Shown here in pieces: positions 9,455-17,420 of a stretch of DNA of 46,058 nt (its first letter is position 1; every line of letters starts with the position of its first letter). The DNA lies in NCBI GenBank assembly GCA_947369165.1, contig CANBKJ010000013.1, positions 1 to 46,058 on the forward strand, in the 5' to 3' direction. The stretch is from an uncultured Lachnoclostridium sp. GTDB taxonomy: Bacteria > Bacillota > Clostridia > Lachnospirales > Lachnospiraceae. Below the pieces are notes generated by a model. It was not told where the DNA came from. It saw only the letters and a program-made list of their open reading frames with translations, and ran no database searches. The position numbers and the translations under genes are program-made.

Positions 9455-10537
9455 TTACATAAAACTAAATATACGATTTACATCCACCATATCAAAGAAG
9501 TCTTCATTCGCAAGTTCAAAACATTCCAGAATATCCGGAGAAAACTGTCCGCACTCACCGTTCTGGATCATCTCATAGGCAACGGTATGAGGGAATGCAG
9601 CCTTATATACCCTCTCACTGATCAGTGCGTCATACACATCTACAATGGATACCACCTGCGCCCAGATCGGAATCTCATCTCCCGCCAAATGATCCGGGTA
9701 TCCATTGCCATCCCATCTCTCATGATGATAACGGCAGATGTCGTAACAGTAACGATAGAACTCATTGTCCTCTTCCTTCTTGAACTTCTTCAGCATATCA
9801 CAGCCAATGGTCGTATGAGTCTTCATCGTCTCAAATTCTTCTTCCGTTAACTTTCCTGGTTTTAACAGAATGGAATCTGGTATTCCAATCTTTCCAATAT
9901 CATGAAGTGCAGATGCTCTGGCAATCTCATTGATCTGCGTCTCGGTAATCCCATATTTAGGAAAATACTTCGCAAGATACTTCAACAGAATTCTTGTGAA
10001 GTACTTGATCCGGCGGATATGTTCTCCCGTCTCGGAACTTCTGAATTCCACTACTGAGCTGAGGGCGCTGATCAAAAATTCGTTATTTTCCTGAATCTTC
10101 TTCTCTTTCGCCAGAATCGCCTCTTCCTGCTCTTTCAGCTTTCTCTCCATATTCGCCTTATGCTGATAGAGGTCAATGATGTTCTGTGCTCTTCTTTTGA
10201 CGATATCCGGATAAAATGGTTTATGTATCACATCCGCAATGCCATAGGCATATGCTCTGTCCTCGCTGTCCCGGATGGTCTCACTAGTGATCAGAATAAC
10301 CGGAAGCTGTTCGATCAGCCCCTTCTCCTTCATATACTCCAGCACATCGAATCCATCCTTTACCGGCATCACGATATCCAGTAAAACCAGCACAAAACCC
10401 GGATCTTCCTCCAGCCTGTCAATCGCCTCCTGGCCATTGGTCGCCTCCACAATGTTAAAGCTGGACCGGAACATTACCTCCAATATGGTTCGGTTTACTT
10501 CTTCGTCATCTACTATTAAAATCCGTTCTATATCCAT
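9455..10537 (-). CDS. Receiver/HD-GYP protein, probable c-di-GMP phosphodiesterase
   Basis: This is the first gene of the chemosensory operon. A receiver domain (phospho-acceptor Asp54 in VLLDIVMP, switch IITSE region, Lys in IHKPF) is joined by a charged coiled coil (about 125-155) to a complete HD-GYP domain. That domain has GEHIRR, His212-Asp213 in LHDIGKIGIP, the KTHTTIGCDML segment and YHHERWDGNGYP (270-281). HD-GYP proteins of this design (RpfG type) break down cyclic di-GMP when the receiver is phosphorylated. The product is 360 residues, and AGGAG lies five bases before the ATG. The intact motifs contrast with the second copy two genes downstream. c-di-GMP substrate specificity is inferred from the motif, not shown. 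Confidence 0.92.
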   Translation of the reverse strand: MDIERILIVDDEEVNRTILEVMFRSSFNIVEATNGQEAIDRLEEDPGFVLVLLDIVMPVKDGFDVLEYMKEKGLIEQLPVILITSETIRDSEDRAYAYGIADVIHKPFYPDIVKRRAQNIIDLYQHKANMERKLKEQEEAILAKEKKIQENNEFLISALSSVVEFRSSETGEHIRRIKYFTRILLKYLAKYFPKYGITETQINEIARASALHDIGKIGIPDSILLKPGKLTEEEFETMKTHTTIGCDMLKKFKKEEDNEFYRYCYDICRYHHERWDGNGYPDHLAGDEIPIWAQVVSIVDVYDALISERVYKAAFPHTVAYEMIQNGECGQFSPDILECFELANEDFFDMVDVNRIFSFM

Positions 10538-10585
10538 TTTTACTCCTGTACAACTTATTTTATTTTTTAATATTCTTTAAACTAG

Positions 10586-10614
10586 AGGATATCATAGATT
10601 GTTAGAAATGTCAA
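10586..10614 (-). promoter_or_regulatory. Putative sigma-A promoter of the chemosensory operon
   Basis: On the minus strand a consensus -35 box TTGACA (10609-10614) is followed after exactly 17 bp by TATCCT (10586-10591). The start codon of the first operon gene lies about 50 nt downstream. The -10 box is only a 4/6 match, so the promoter may need an activator or be weak. Confidence 0.6.
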
Positions 10615-10716
10615 CAAATATCCGATTGTAATTCCCTCCTAAAAGGTGTTATATATTGCCATTCCCGGGCATTTCTTTTCAACAGACTGTGGATCATCAG
10701 GAATCGAAAAAATAGT

Positions 10717-10745
10717 TAGACAATCCCACAAAAATCCTGTATAAT
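10717..10745 (+). promoter_or_regulatory. Putative sigma-A promoter of the HPt gene
   Basis: TAGACA (10717-10722), a 17-bp spacer and a perfect TATAAT (10740-10745) lie 70 nt before the HPt start codon. The leader that follows contains an imperfect hairpin around GGCAATACGCAATTGC. About 100 bp separate this promoter from the divergent operon promoter, leaving room for a shared regulator. Confidence 0.65.
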
Positions 10746-10815
10746 AAATTTAAATTTACACAGTCGGAGGCAATACGCAATTGCTCCCGGCGAATAACTT
10801 TAGCAGGGGGATGAA

Positions 10816-11187
10816 ATGGATACACTATTTTTCGACAAATTAAAAGACGCAGGTGTCGATGTAGACACTGCCATCAAACGTTTTATGGGCAAAGAGGATC
10901 TGTACCTCAAATTTTTGGCCAAATATCAAAATGACGAAAGCGCCGCTAATATTGAGAAATATCTGGCAGAAAAAAATGTAGAAGAAGCATTCAAAAGCGC
11001 ACACACATTAAAAGGAGTTGCAGGTAATCTCGGTCTGGATCCGATTGCCAAATACGCCTCCGAAATGGTTGAACTTCTCCGGGGCAAAGACCAACTGGAA
11101 GAGATCGACGCGGATCAGCTTGGTTCCGTCTCCGAGGAACTTCAGGCGGTACACCGCTCACTGCTGAATATTCTGTCAGAACTTTAA
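10816..11187 (+). CDS. Stand-alone HPt phosphotransfer protein
   Basis: This is a small all-helical protein of 123 residues with the phosphohistidine motif SAHTLKGVAGNLGL (His63). The N-terminal 40 residues resemble the extra helix found on HPt proteins that pair with hybrid kinases. HPt proteins shuttle phosphoryl groups between receivers and have no catalytic activity of their own. It is one of only two plus-strand genes in the window and shares an intergenic region with the chemosensory operon, so it probably serves the PAS kinase and the receiver/HD proteins encoded there. The start has AGGGGG upstream. It has its own promoter and a strong terminator, so it is a one-gene transcript. Confidence 0.88.
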   Translation: MDTLFFDKLKDAGVDVDTAIKRFMGKEDLYLKFLAKYQNDESAANIEKYLAEKNVEEAFKSAHTLKGVAGNLGLDPIAKYASEMVELLRGKDQLEEIDADQLGSVSEELQAVHRSLLNILSEL

Positions 11188-11251
11188 CAATCCGGTGACG
11201 GCAGAAAATATGCCGGTCCAGATATAGCGAAACGACGCCATTAAACTAAGA

Positions 11252-11295
11252 GGGTATCCTTTAAGTCATGATCTGACTTTTGGGATACCCTTTTT
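11252..11295 (+). terminator. Rho-independent terminator after the HPt gene
   Basis: GGGTATCC (11252-11259) pairs with GGATACCC (11283-11290), and an inner stem AAGTCA/TGACTT closes a 5-nt loop. A run of five T residues follows on the plus strand. It lies about 65 nt after the HPt stop codon and separates that gene from the convergent GH43 gene. Confidence 0.85.
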
Positions 11296-11343
11296 ATTTC
11301 AAATCAGATGGCAGCAGTCAGCACTGCTTTGGACTCTGTTTCG

Positions 11344-12768
11344 TCACTCATGCAGCAGCTCAAAGGACAGCAGACTTGCCGTGCCGCCTCCCCGGTAAGT
11401 GAGATAGACCGCCTGGGTCCCATCCGGAATCCGTGCTTTTACAGAATACTCTTCCCACACATTCGTGTACTGAACCGGTATGGCCGCCAGCGCTTCTCCA
11501 TCCCATTTTGTCTTAACTTCAAATACGCCGTCGGCGTAGCCGCGGACTTTGATCCGGACTCCCGTTACATTTTCACAGGAAAAATATTTGAATCCCGCGG
11601 TGGCAGAGTCCTGCATATTGGCGATATATCCCGGCTCTTCATCGCCATCCCTTCCATCCTGCATGATTTTCGGAAATTCATCTCCCCCCACATAGACAGA
11701 AGGCTTATCCGTAAACAAGTGGCAGGCTATGTAAGCCGGATATTCTCCTTCATCCGACAAGGGACCGCCGTTCAGGCCGCAGGACGTAATCTCCACCTGG
11801 GGAATGCTTCCGTCCGGCAGAATGTGGATCTCCTCGGCGCAGCCCTGTCTGCTGTACCAGCAGCCATTGGTATGGCGGTGGTAAAATATGTACCATTTTC
11901 CACCAATCTCCACAATGCTTCCGTGATTGTTGGCGCCATAGGCCATAGGCAGGGAAGCCGGCTTCCCCTCCTCCAGATTCAGGTCACAGTTGCTGACGAT
12001 CACCCCTCCATAAGTAAATCCCTTGCATGGATCCTGGCTCACCGCATAACAGAGCTCATGCATCACAACGGAAGAATAAATAAAATAATAGGTGTCACCG
12101 ATCTTGCGCATGGAGGATGCCTCAAAGAACTCATGTCCTTCAAAACTGCTGCCCTCCGAATACTCACATCCAGGAGCCACCCTTACCGGATCTTCGATGA
12201 TCGTAAGCATATCCCGGTCAAGAACCGTCGCCATAGCCCCGGTACGGGACTTATCACCCCTGCCGCAAAAACCGGTATAAAGATAGGTGCGTTCCCCCTC
12301 GGTGAGTACACCAGGATCAAACTGAGGTTCGTCCCCCTCCCTGTCTCCCAGCCTTGTGCCATCTTCATAATGTACATATCCATAAAACTGATACTGCCCT
12401 GCCGGCGTATCACAGACTGCCACGGACACTACAGACACATGATCCAACACATAGTATAAATAATATCTTCCGTCCGGTCCCACTGTCACATCTGGCGCAT
12501 AGAGACACATCTTTCCCTCTTTGTTCAGCGGATCCTCTGTCTTGGGGTAGATCACTCCCTCGTATCTCCAGTCCCCCAGATCTTCCACCGGCGCCGACCA
12601 GCACACATAATCGCCCAGGCAGAATACATGCCCGTTATAATAATCGTGGGAACCATACACATACACCCTTCCGTCAAAGACATAGGGTTCTCCATCCGGG
12701 ATATACTCCCAGGATGGAAGATATGGATTCACCGCCTGTTTCTTTCTGCCGCCTGCTGCTTCTTTCAT
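11344..12768 (-). CDS. Intracellular GH43-family glycosidase with CBM6-like C-terminus
   Basis: Glycoside hydrolase family 43 enzymes have a five-bladed beta-propeller and mostly release arabinose or xylose from plant polysaccharides. Residues expected for catalysis are visible: Asp25 in YIPDGEP (general base), Asp93 in YAPDVTVG and Glu216 in FFEASSM (general acid). Repeated propeller strands end in YYLYY, YYFIYS and WYIFYHRH. Residues from about 345 form a beta-rich module like CBM6 (WEEYSVKARIP, AVYLTYRGGG). With no signal peptide, it should act on imported oligosaccharides in the cytoplasm. AGGAGG lies about 10 nt before the ATG. It lies 61 nt downstream of a second GH43 gene, so the two are probably co-transcribed. 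The exact substrate cannot be read from sequence. Confidence 0.85.
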   Translation of the reverse strand: MKEAAGGRKKQAVNPYLPSWEYIPDGEPYVFDGRVYVYGSHDYYNGHVFCLGDYVCWSAPVEDLGDWRYEGVIYPKTEDPLNKEGKMCLYAPDVTVGPDGRYYLYYVLDHVSVVSVAVCDTPAGQYQFYGYVHYEDGTRLGDREGDEPQFDPGVLTEGERTYLYTGFCGRGDKSRTGAMATVLDRDMLTIIEDPVRVAPGCEYSEGSSFEGHEFFEASSMRKIGDTYYFIYSSVVMHELCYAVSQDPCKGFTYGGVIVSNCDLNLEEGKPASLPMAYGANNHGSIVEIGGKWYIFYHRHTNGCWYSRQGCAEEIHILPDGSIPQVEITSCGLNGGPLSDEGEYPAYIACHLFTDKPSVYVGGDEFPKIMQDGRDGDEEPGYIANMQDSATAGFKYFSCENVTGVRIKVRGYADGVFEVKTKWDGEALAAIPVQYTNVWEEYSVKARIPDGTQAVYLTYRGGGTASLLSFELLHE

Positions 12769-12829
12769 TACTGTATTTCCTCCTCTCTGTTCCCGCTGCT
12801 TTTCCTCTCCATTCCGTGGCCGAGCCAGG

Positions 12830-14614
12830 CTATCTCACTACGACTTTTGTCCTTACCCGGCTCAACTCTTCGGATACGTCCCGGCTCTCCACCAGATCCA
12901 GTACCGGCAGACCATCGATATCAAAATGAACCCTGCGGATCCCACTGCTTCTCTCACCGTGGATCCCCGGTCTGGCATGATAGGAATTCCAGACATCACC
13001 ATATTCATCTACCACATAGGCATTATGTCCTGTTCCAAATTCGCCCTCCACACTGCGGGACGTCATGATCGGATAATTTCCCTTCTTCCAGTTTTTTGGA
13101 TCCAGCAGATCTTTGTCTCTGTCAATGGTCATAATTCCCACCACATAGGAAGTGTCCACTGCCGCGCTGGAAAAGGTAAGAATCAAACGTTCTTCCTGGG
13201 GAAGTGCAAAAGGTCCCTCATCCACAAAGGTATGGTTATTTGCCCATCCGTATTCCGGCTTGGAGAGAAGCACCGGTTCCGAGAGAAGCTTCCAGGGCTC
13301 ATCCGCATTTAATTTAGCAATATAGAGCCAGGCTCCCAGATCCTTTGGTAGAAACTGTCTCTGGGACCAGACTACATAATAGTCCCCTTCCCAGAAAAAG
13401 CATGTCATATCCAGCGTAATGGTCTTTCCTGCTTCGCACAGTTGGCTGCCATCGCTGCGAACCACCCTTTTCGGCTCCGACCAGTCCTCCTTACGGGAAG
13501 GATTTCCGCCTTCCTTCAACTTCATAATATGGGATTCCTCACAGAAAAACTCTTCCGGGGTAAGCGCCAGGAATATATACAATTCTCCTTTGATCTCATG
13601 AAATTCCGGTGCCCACAAAAGATTCCCCACATAATCATAAGTATCCGAATCCAGGATCAGATGCTCTTTAGCATCCACCAGTCCCGGTATGGTATCCGCC
13701 TCTCTGACATATAAGGTATGGTTCTTATCCGCGTCATTGGTAGCGATAAAATAATATTTACCGTTCCAGTATGTAATGCAGGGATCCGCCCTGTCCTCCG
13801 CCATAGGGAACGGAAAATGATCCTGATGAAGTTTCCCCTCTGCCTCGTAAACTCCCGGACGGCTCCAGTCGATGGTATCCATATTCCAGTCCACCCGCTT
13901 TGACGCTTCTGTCCCGTCGCTGTACAGCGCCCTCGCCCAGACCATCTCCAGCTGCTCCCGGCTGGACACCTGAACTTCTTCTGGTACTTCCGTCTTTATA
14001 TGTCTGGGGGGCTGCAGTTTCTGTACCAATCGCTCTGCCGCCTCATCCGGTATGGAAATGACATTTCCTGCCACCGCCCCCTCGATCTCCGTCTCCACCG
14101 CCGGCAGAACCAGCTCATCCACCCTCACACCAGTGATCTTCTGGTCTGTGCATTCTATGCCCTGCAGCTCTGCCCTGTACCACTGCCGGTCCGACTGGCA
14201 CCAGCACAATTCATACCTTTCTTTTCCGGGATCATAATGGCACACCACCCGGTCCACCGCGCCCTCACACAGAGACAGAAATCCTTCTTCACTGTACTCC
14301 AGCAGATCGTGACTTGTAAAAAATATGACTTTACCGATACTCTCCGTATCCTCACCGCCGTCACCGTCTACCCGCACAGCCACTACTCCATATGTACCAT
14401 CCTTCATCACAAACAGATAAGGATGGCGTATACTTTTTGCATTCAGGGAACCATCTTCATTTTCCGTCGCCTTGGCAAAGAGCACGCCCGAATTGTGATT
14501 GAGGGCATGAAATCCCCCCTCTTCTCCCAGTGCAAGGTGCATACTGTAAGCCAGTTTGGGATCATAATAAAACTCATCAATTGGTTTTCTCGTATAGCAT
14601 AAAATATCTCTCAC
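12830..14614 (-). CDS. GH43-related glycosidase with N-terminal accessory and Ig-like domains
   Basis: Three parts are visible, numbered from the GTG at 14614. Residues 1 to about 205 are beta-rich and unassigned, possibly a partial propeller. About 213-262 look like a bacterial Ig-like domain (YSDGTEASKRVDWN, SRPGVYEAEG). The rest is a GH43 propeller with Asp277 in RADPCITYWNGKYYFIAT, Glu337 in LLWAPEFHE and Glu466 in VDEGPFAL. There is no signal peptide. Start choice is open. An ATG at 14638 would lie only 2-3 nt after the predicted transcription start, giving a leaderless mRNA. The GTG used here has GGAGG 11 nt upstream. It is the first gene of a two-gene GH43 transcript. No sugar transporter or regulator lies beside it, which is unusual for such enzymes. 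Confidence 0.8.
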   Translation of the reverse strand: MRDILCYTRKPIDEFYYDPKLAYSMHLALGEEGGFHALNHNSGVLFAKATENEDGSLNAKSIRHPYLFVMKDGTYGVVAVRVDGDGGEDTESIGKVIFFTSHDLLEYSEEGFLSLCEGAVDRVVCHYDPGKERYELCWCQSDRQWYRAELQGIECTDQKITGVRVDELVLPAVETEIEGAVAGNVISIPDEAAERLVQKLQPPRHIKTEVPEEVQVSSREQLEMVWARALYSDGTEASKRVDWNMDTIDWSRPGVYEAEGKLHQDHFPFPMAEDRADPCITYWNGKYYFIATNDADKNHTLYVREADTIPGLVDAKEHLILDSDTYDYVGNLLWAPEFHEIKGELYIFLALTPEEFFCEESHIMKLKEGGNPSRKEDWSEPKRVVRSDGSQLCEAGKTITLDMTCFFWEGDYYVVWSQRQFLPKDLGAWLYIAKLNADEPWKLLSEPVLLSKPEYGWANNHTFVDEGPFALPQEERLILTFSSAAVDTSYVVGIMTIDRDKDLLDPKNWKKGNYPIMTSRSVEGEFGTGHNAYVVDEYGDVWNSYHARPGIHGERSSGIRRVHFDIDGLPVLDLVESRDVSEELSRVRTKVVVR

Positions 14615-14647
14615 TCTGTCTTTTACCTCCAAATTCATTATAGTCCC

Positions 14648-14676
14648 ATTATACCGTGTATTTGGGAAAAGTACAA
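14648..14676 (-). promoter_or_regulatory. Putative promoter of the GH43 pair
   Basis: On the minus strand TTGTAC (14671-14676), a 17-bp spacer and a perfect TATAAT (14648-14653) precede the upstream GH43 gene. The predicted start of transcription, near 14641, almost touches the first ATG (14638). This argues for the downstream GTG start or for a leaderless message. Confidence 0.65.
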
Positions 14677-14711
14677 TGATGATTCCATATCATTTTACTG
14701 ACCATTTCTAT

Positions 14712-15434
14712 TCACAAAATATTGAGAATTCCAGATTTTATTGTCTCCCAGATCACCCTCTGCAGCTCCAGCGACGTCTGCTCGTCATAATCCTCATTCA
14801 GAAGTTCGTTGTTGGAGATCACCCGCAGAGCCACACAGGGTACGCCGCATTCCTGGCATGCCTTATACACCGCAAAAGTTTCCATATCCTCGCTGAGATG
14901 ACCAAAAGTCTCATGCAGCCACTGGATCCTGTCCTTTTCCTTACTGAACAGATCCCCCGTCCCAAGAATTCCAGTAACCACCTTTCCGCTCCGGGTCTCC
15001 TTTCCGATCCCCTGTTCAAACTTCCGAACCAGATCCGGGTCCGCATCCATATATTCTGTTTCCATCTTCACCCACTCTTGCGGCGCCATGCCCTCTCCAA
15101 AATCCCGCTTTGGCATCTTCAGGGAATGTACGTTGACCGCCTGGCTTCCGATCACCAGATCTCCGCTTTTTAACGTATCCACCTGTGCTCCGGCGGTTCC
15201 CTGATTGATGATAACATCCGGCTGAAATTCATAAATGGCTGTCATAGTGGCGATGGCAGCATATACCGTTCCCATCTTAGTCAACTGCAATAGAATCTCC
15301 CTGCCATCCAGCTCCGTCCGATAGAAGAGAAAACCATTTCGGATGGTCTTTTCTGCTTTCTGAAAACATTCCTGCTCCAGATACCAGCAGATTTCACTTT
15401 CCATCGCTCCCTGTATCAGTATTTTCTTTCTCAT
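14712..15434 (-). CDS. MTA/SAH nucleosidase-like protein (PNP/UDP phosphorylase family)
   Basis: This 240-residue protein has the nucleoside-phosphorylase fold. The N-terminus LIQGAMESEI places Glu12 where 5'-methylthioadenosine/S-adenosylhomocysteine nucleosidase (MTAN) has its catalytic acid. INQGTAGA and Met184-Glu185 in EDMETFAVY match the substrate pocket. The usual catalytic Asp of the VRAISD motif is Asn208 here (RVISNNE), so activity or substrate may differ from true MTAN. Such enzymes cleave adenine from methyl-cycle and autoinducer-2 by-products. A GGAGG box precedes the ATG. It lies downstream of fabH on the same strand, separated by a palindromic repeat, so co-transcription is uncertain. 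Confidence 0.75.
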   Translation of the reverse strand: MRKKILIQGAMESEICWYLEQECFQKAEKTIRNGFLFYRTELDGREILLQLTKMGTVYAAIATMTAIYEFQPDVIINQGTAGAQVDTLKSGDLVIGSQAVNVHSLKMPKRDFGEGMAPQEWVKMETEYMDADPDLVRKFEQGIGKETRSGKVVTGILGTGDLFSKEKDRIQWLHETFGHLSEDMETFAVYKACQECGVPCVALRVISNNELLNEDYDEQTSLELQRVIWETIKSGILNIL

Positions 15435-15493
15435 TCTCTTTCCTCCAAATTTTTTTCCAGATCAGTTTACCCCGGGGACATGCCCAGGGCTCA

Positions 15494-15529
15494 AATTGGC
15501 GCCGTTGAGCTAGCTCAATGGCGCCAATT
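15494..15529. repeat. 36-nt near-perfect palindrome, repeat copy 1
   Basis: AATTGGCGCC, then a centre reading TTGAGCTAGCTCAA, then GGCGCCAATT form a palindrome with a single G/T mismatch (a wobble pair in RNA). It begins 14 nt downstream of the fabH stop codon. There is no T-run, so it is not a classical terminator; it could protect a 3' end or be a REP-like repeat. A diverged copy lies at 17421-17456, also just downstream of a minus-strand gene. Confidence 0.8.
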
Positions 15530-15542
15530 CACAATCTCAGTT

Positions 15543-16517
15543 TTACCACTCGATCAGCGTGGCTCCCCAGGTCAGACCGCCGCCAAAACCGGAGAGAACG
15601 ATCTTATCTCCCTCCTCCAGAAGACCATTGCGGTTGAGCTCATCCAAAAGAATGGGTATGCTAGCCGAAGATGTATTGCCATAGTGGTCAAGATTCATCG
15701 GGATTTTATCCATATCTACTTTCAGCCGTTTTGCGATCAGCTCCAGGATTCTGCGGTTTGCCTGATGTAAAATGTAGTATTTGATATCATCCGGCTCCAG
15801 ATCCGTCTTTTTCAAAATATGCCTGATGTATTTGGGGACGGTTGACACCGCAAAACGGAACACTGCCTGCCCCTGCATCTGGATATAATCTTTTTTCCTT
15901 CTGCTCTTATAAAATGGATTCTGGATCCCTCTGCCCTTACAGGTGAGGACATCCCCCTGGGTTCCATCCGAACCGGTAACGCTGGCGAGGATGCCGCCTT
16001 CGCCCTCCACTTTCCTTAGCACAGCAGCACCGGCACCGTCACCAAAGAGAATACAGGTGCTGCGGTCTGACCAGTCCACCTCACGGGAAAGTGTCTCCGC
16101 ACCGATGATCAATGCCGTTTTCGCCATCCCCATCTCAAGATAGGCATTTGCCGTATTCATCGAAAACAAAAAGCCGGAGCAGGCGGCATTCAGGTCAAAA
16201 CAGGTGGCCCGGATCGCACCAATCTCTCCCTGAACCTGGCAGGAAGTGCTGGGAACGTAGGTGTCAGCCGACACCGTCGCCACAATGATCAAATCCAGGT
16301 CTTCCGGCGTCATACCCGCATTATCAAGAGCCGCTTTGGCTGCCTCGATCGCCATAAAGGAGGTTCCCTCCTTGCTTCCACTGGACAAATGACGTTCTTT
16401 GATTCCTGTCCGCTGGCTGATCCACTCATCATTTGTATCCACAATAGTAGATAAAAACTGATTATCCGCTACATTCTTCGGTAAATAACTCCCGGTTCCG
16501 ATAATCTTAACTGCCAT
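15543..16517 (-). CDS. fabH: 3-oxoacyl-ACP synthase III (FabH)
   Basis: FabH condenses acetyl- or branched-chain acyl-CoA with malonyl-ACP to start fatty-acid synthesis. The 324-residue protein shows the Cys113-His-Asn triad: Cys in LNAACSGFLF, His in YYILHQANRR and Asn in DHYGNTSSASIP. The C-terminus GFGGGLTWGATLIEW is typical of the family. A GGAGGAGA box precedes the ATG. Unlike the usual arrangement, no other fab gene flanks it; neighbours are efp upstream and an MTAN-like gene downstream. It has its own candidate promoter with a palindrome over the -35 region. Confidence 0.95.
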   Translation of the reverse strand: MAVKIIGTGSYLPKNVADNQFLSTIVDTNDEWISQRTGIKERHLSSGSKEGTSFMAIEAAKAALDNAGMTPEDLDLIIVATVSADTYVPSTSCQVQGEIGAIRATCFDLNAACSGFLFSMNTANAYLEMGMAKTALIIGAETLSREVDWSDRSTCILFGDGAGAAVLRKVEGEGGILASVTGSDGTQGDVLTCKGRGIQNPFYKSRRKKDYIQMQGQAVFRFAVSTVPKYIRHILKKTDLEPDDIKYYILHQANRRILELIAKRLKVDMDKIPMNLDHYGNTSSASIPILLDELNRNGLLEEGDKIVLSGFGGGLTWGATLIEW

Positions 16518-16537
16518 GAAATCTCCTCCAAAATAAA

Positions 16538-16570
16538 ATACTATCCTCTATGATTTGGTTTTGAAAACCA
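16538..16570 (-). promoter_or_regulatory. Putative fabH promoter with overlapping palindrome
   Basis: On the minus strand TTTTCA (16562-16567), an 18-bp spacer and TAGTAT (16538-16543) lie just before the fabH ribosome binding site. The -35 box lies inside a perfect 15-bp palindrome, TGGTTTTCAAAACCA (16556-16570). That is where a repressor of fatty-acid synthesis could bind. The match to a known operator (FapR, FabT) is not clear. Confidence 0.45.
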
Positions 16571-16608
16571 CCTCATACGGTTATTTAGATTTTTCCCTTA
16601 AACCAAAA

Positions 16609-16637
16609 TCAAGAGAGCCTTTTTACAGCCCTCTTGA
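16609..16637 (-). terminator. Probable terminator after efp
   Basis: TCAAGAGGGC and GCTCTCTTGA on the minus strand form a 9-10 bp stem around a short A-rich loop, about 70 nt after the efp stop. It is followed by ATTTTGGTTT. It separates efp from fabH. Confidence 0.6.
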
Positions 16638-16704
16638 AAAAACTCATATTCTCTATTATTTTAAAGTCCCAGATGGTTTTCCTATTATCATATGATATCA
16701 GGAA

Positions 16705-17262
16705 TCAGATTCTCTTCAAATATTCTCCGGTACGGGTATCGATCTGAATCACATCACCCTGGTTTACGAAAATAGGAACATTTACCTGTGCTCCTGTCTC
16801 TACGGTAGCCGGCTTTGTCACGTTTGTCGCTGTATCACCCTTCACACCAGGCTCGGTCTCTGTAACTTCCAGCTCCGCGAACATCGGTGGCTCTACAGAA
16901 AAGATATTTCCTTTGTAGGATACCATCTTCACCATATCATTTTCTTTCACAAATTTCATCGCATCACCGATGGCATCGTCTGCAAGCGCGATCTGGTCAT
17001 ATGTCTCCATATCCATGAAATTATACATATCACCCTCTGCGTACAGATACTGCATCTCTTTTTTGTCGATGTGGGCCTGGGGATATTTTTCTGTCGGACG
17101 GAAGGTCTTCTCCACAACACCACCGTCTACAACATTTTTGAGCTTAGTACGAACAAATGCTGCACCTTTGCCCGGCTTAACGTGCTGAAATTCAATGATC
17201 TGAAATACAGTTCCATCTATCTCGATGGTCAATCCATTTTTAAAATCTCCTGCTGAAATCAT
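16705..17262 (-). CDS. efp: Elongation factor P
   Basis: EF-P binds stalled ribosomes between the P and E sites and speeds peptide-bond formation at proline runs. The 185-residue protein has the full three-barrel length. It includes the N-terminal [20 protein letters not shown] strand and the loop [14 protein letters not shown] with Lys32, the residue that is modified in many bacteria. It ends in the conserved [20 protein letters not shown] lies eight bases before the ATG. It is a single-gene unit with its own promoter and terminator. No modification-enzyme gene is in the window. Confidence 0.97.
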   Translation of the reverse strand: MISAGDFKNGLTIEIDGTVFQIIEFQHVKPGKGAAFVRTKLKNVVDGGVVEKTFRPTEKYPQAHIDKKEMQYLYAEGDMYNFMDMETYDQIALADDAIGDAMKFVKENDMVKMVSYKGNIFSVEPPMFAELEVTETEPGVKGDTATNVTKPATVETGAQVNVPIFVNQGDVIQIDTRTGEYLKRI

Positions 17263-17338
17263 ATTCAGTTCCTCCTGCTTTTTACGTACAGAATGCTCTT
17301 TTTATTTCCTTCTATACAATTTAATACATCTAAACATT

Positions 17339-17367
17339 ATTCTATTATATTTTGAAACATTTTTCAA
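17339..17367 (-). promoter_or_regulatory. Putative efp promoter
   Basis: On the minus strand TTGAAA (17362-17367), a 17-bp spacer and TAGAAT (17339-17344) lie about 75 nt before the efp start. A TATAAT overlaps the -10 box five bases upstream but would give a short spacer. Confidence 0.55.
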
Positions 17368-17420
17368 GAGAAATTTTCTTGGTTTCCATTTTATTTCCAA
17401 CCAGCTCGACGGCAGGTTCA

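Noticed and set aside
10750-10815. c-di-GMP riboswitch in the HPt leader
   Set aside because: The leader has a short hairpin but lacks the conserved GEMM core sequences, and is too short for the full aptamer.
11308-12459. 383-codon open frame on the plus strand
   Set aside because: It lies wholly antisense to the GH43 gene, whose product shows clear family motifs; this frame has no ribosome binding site and an unlikely composition.
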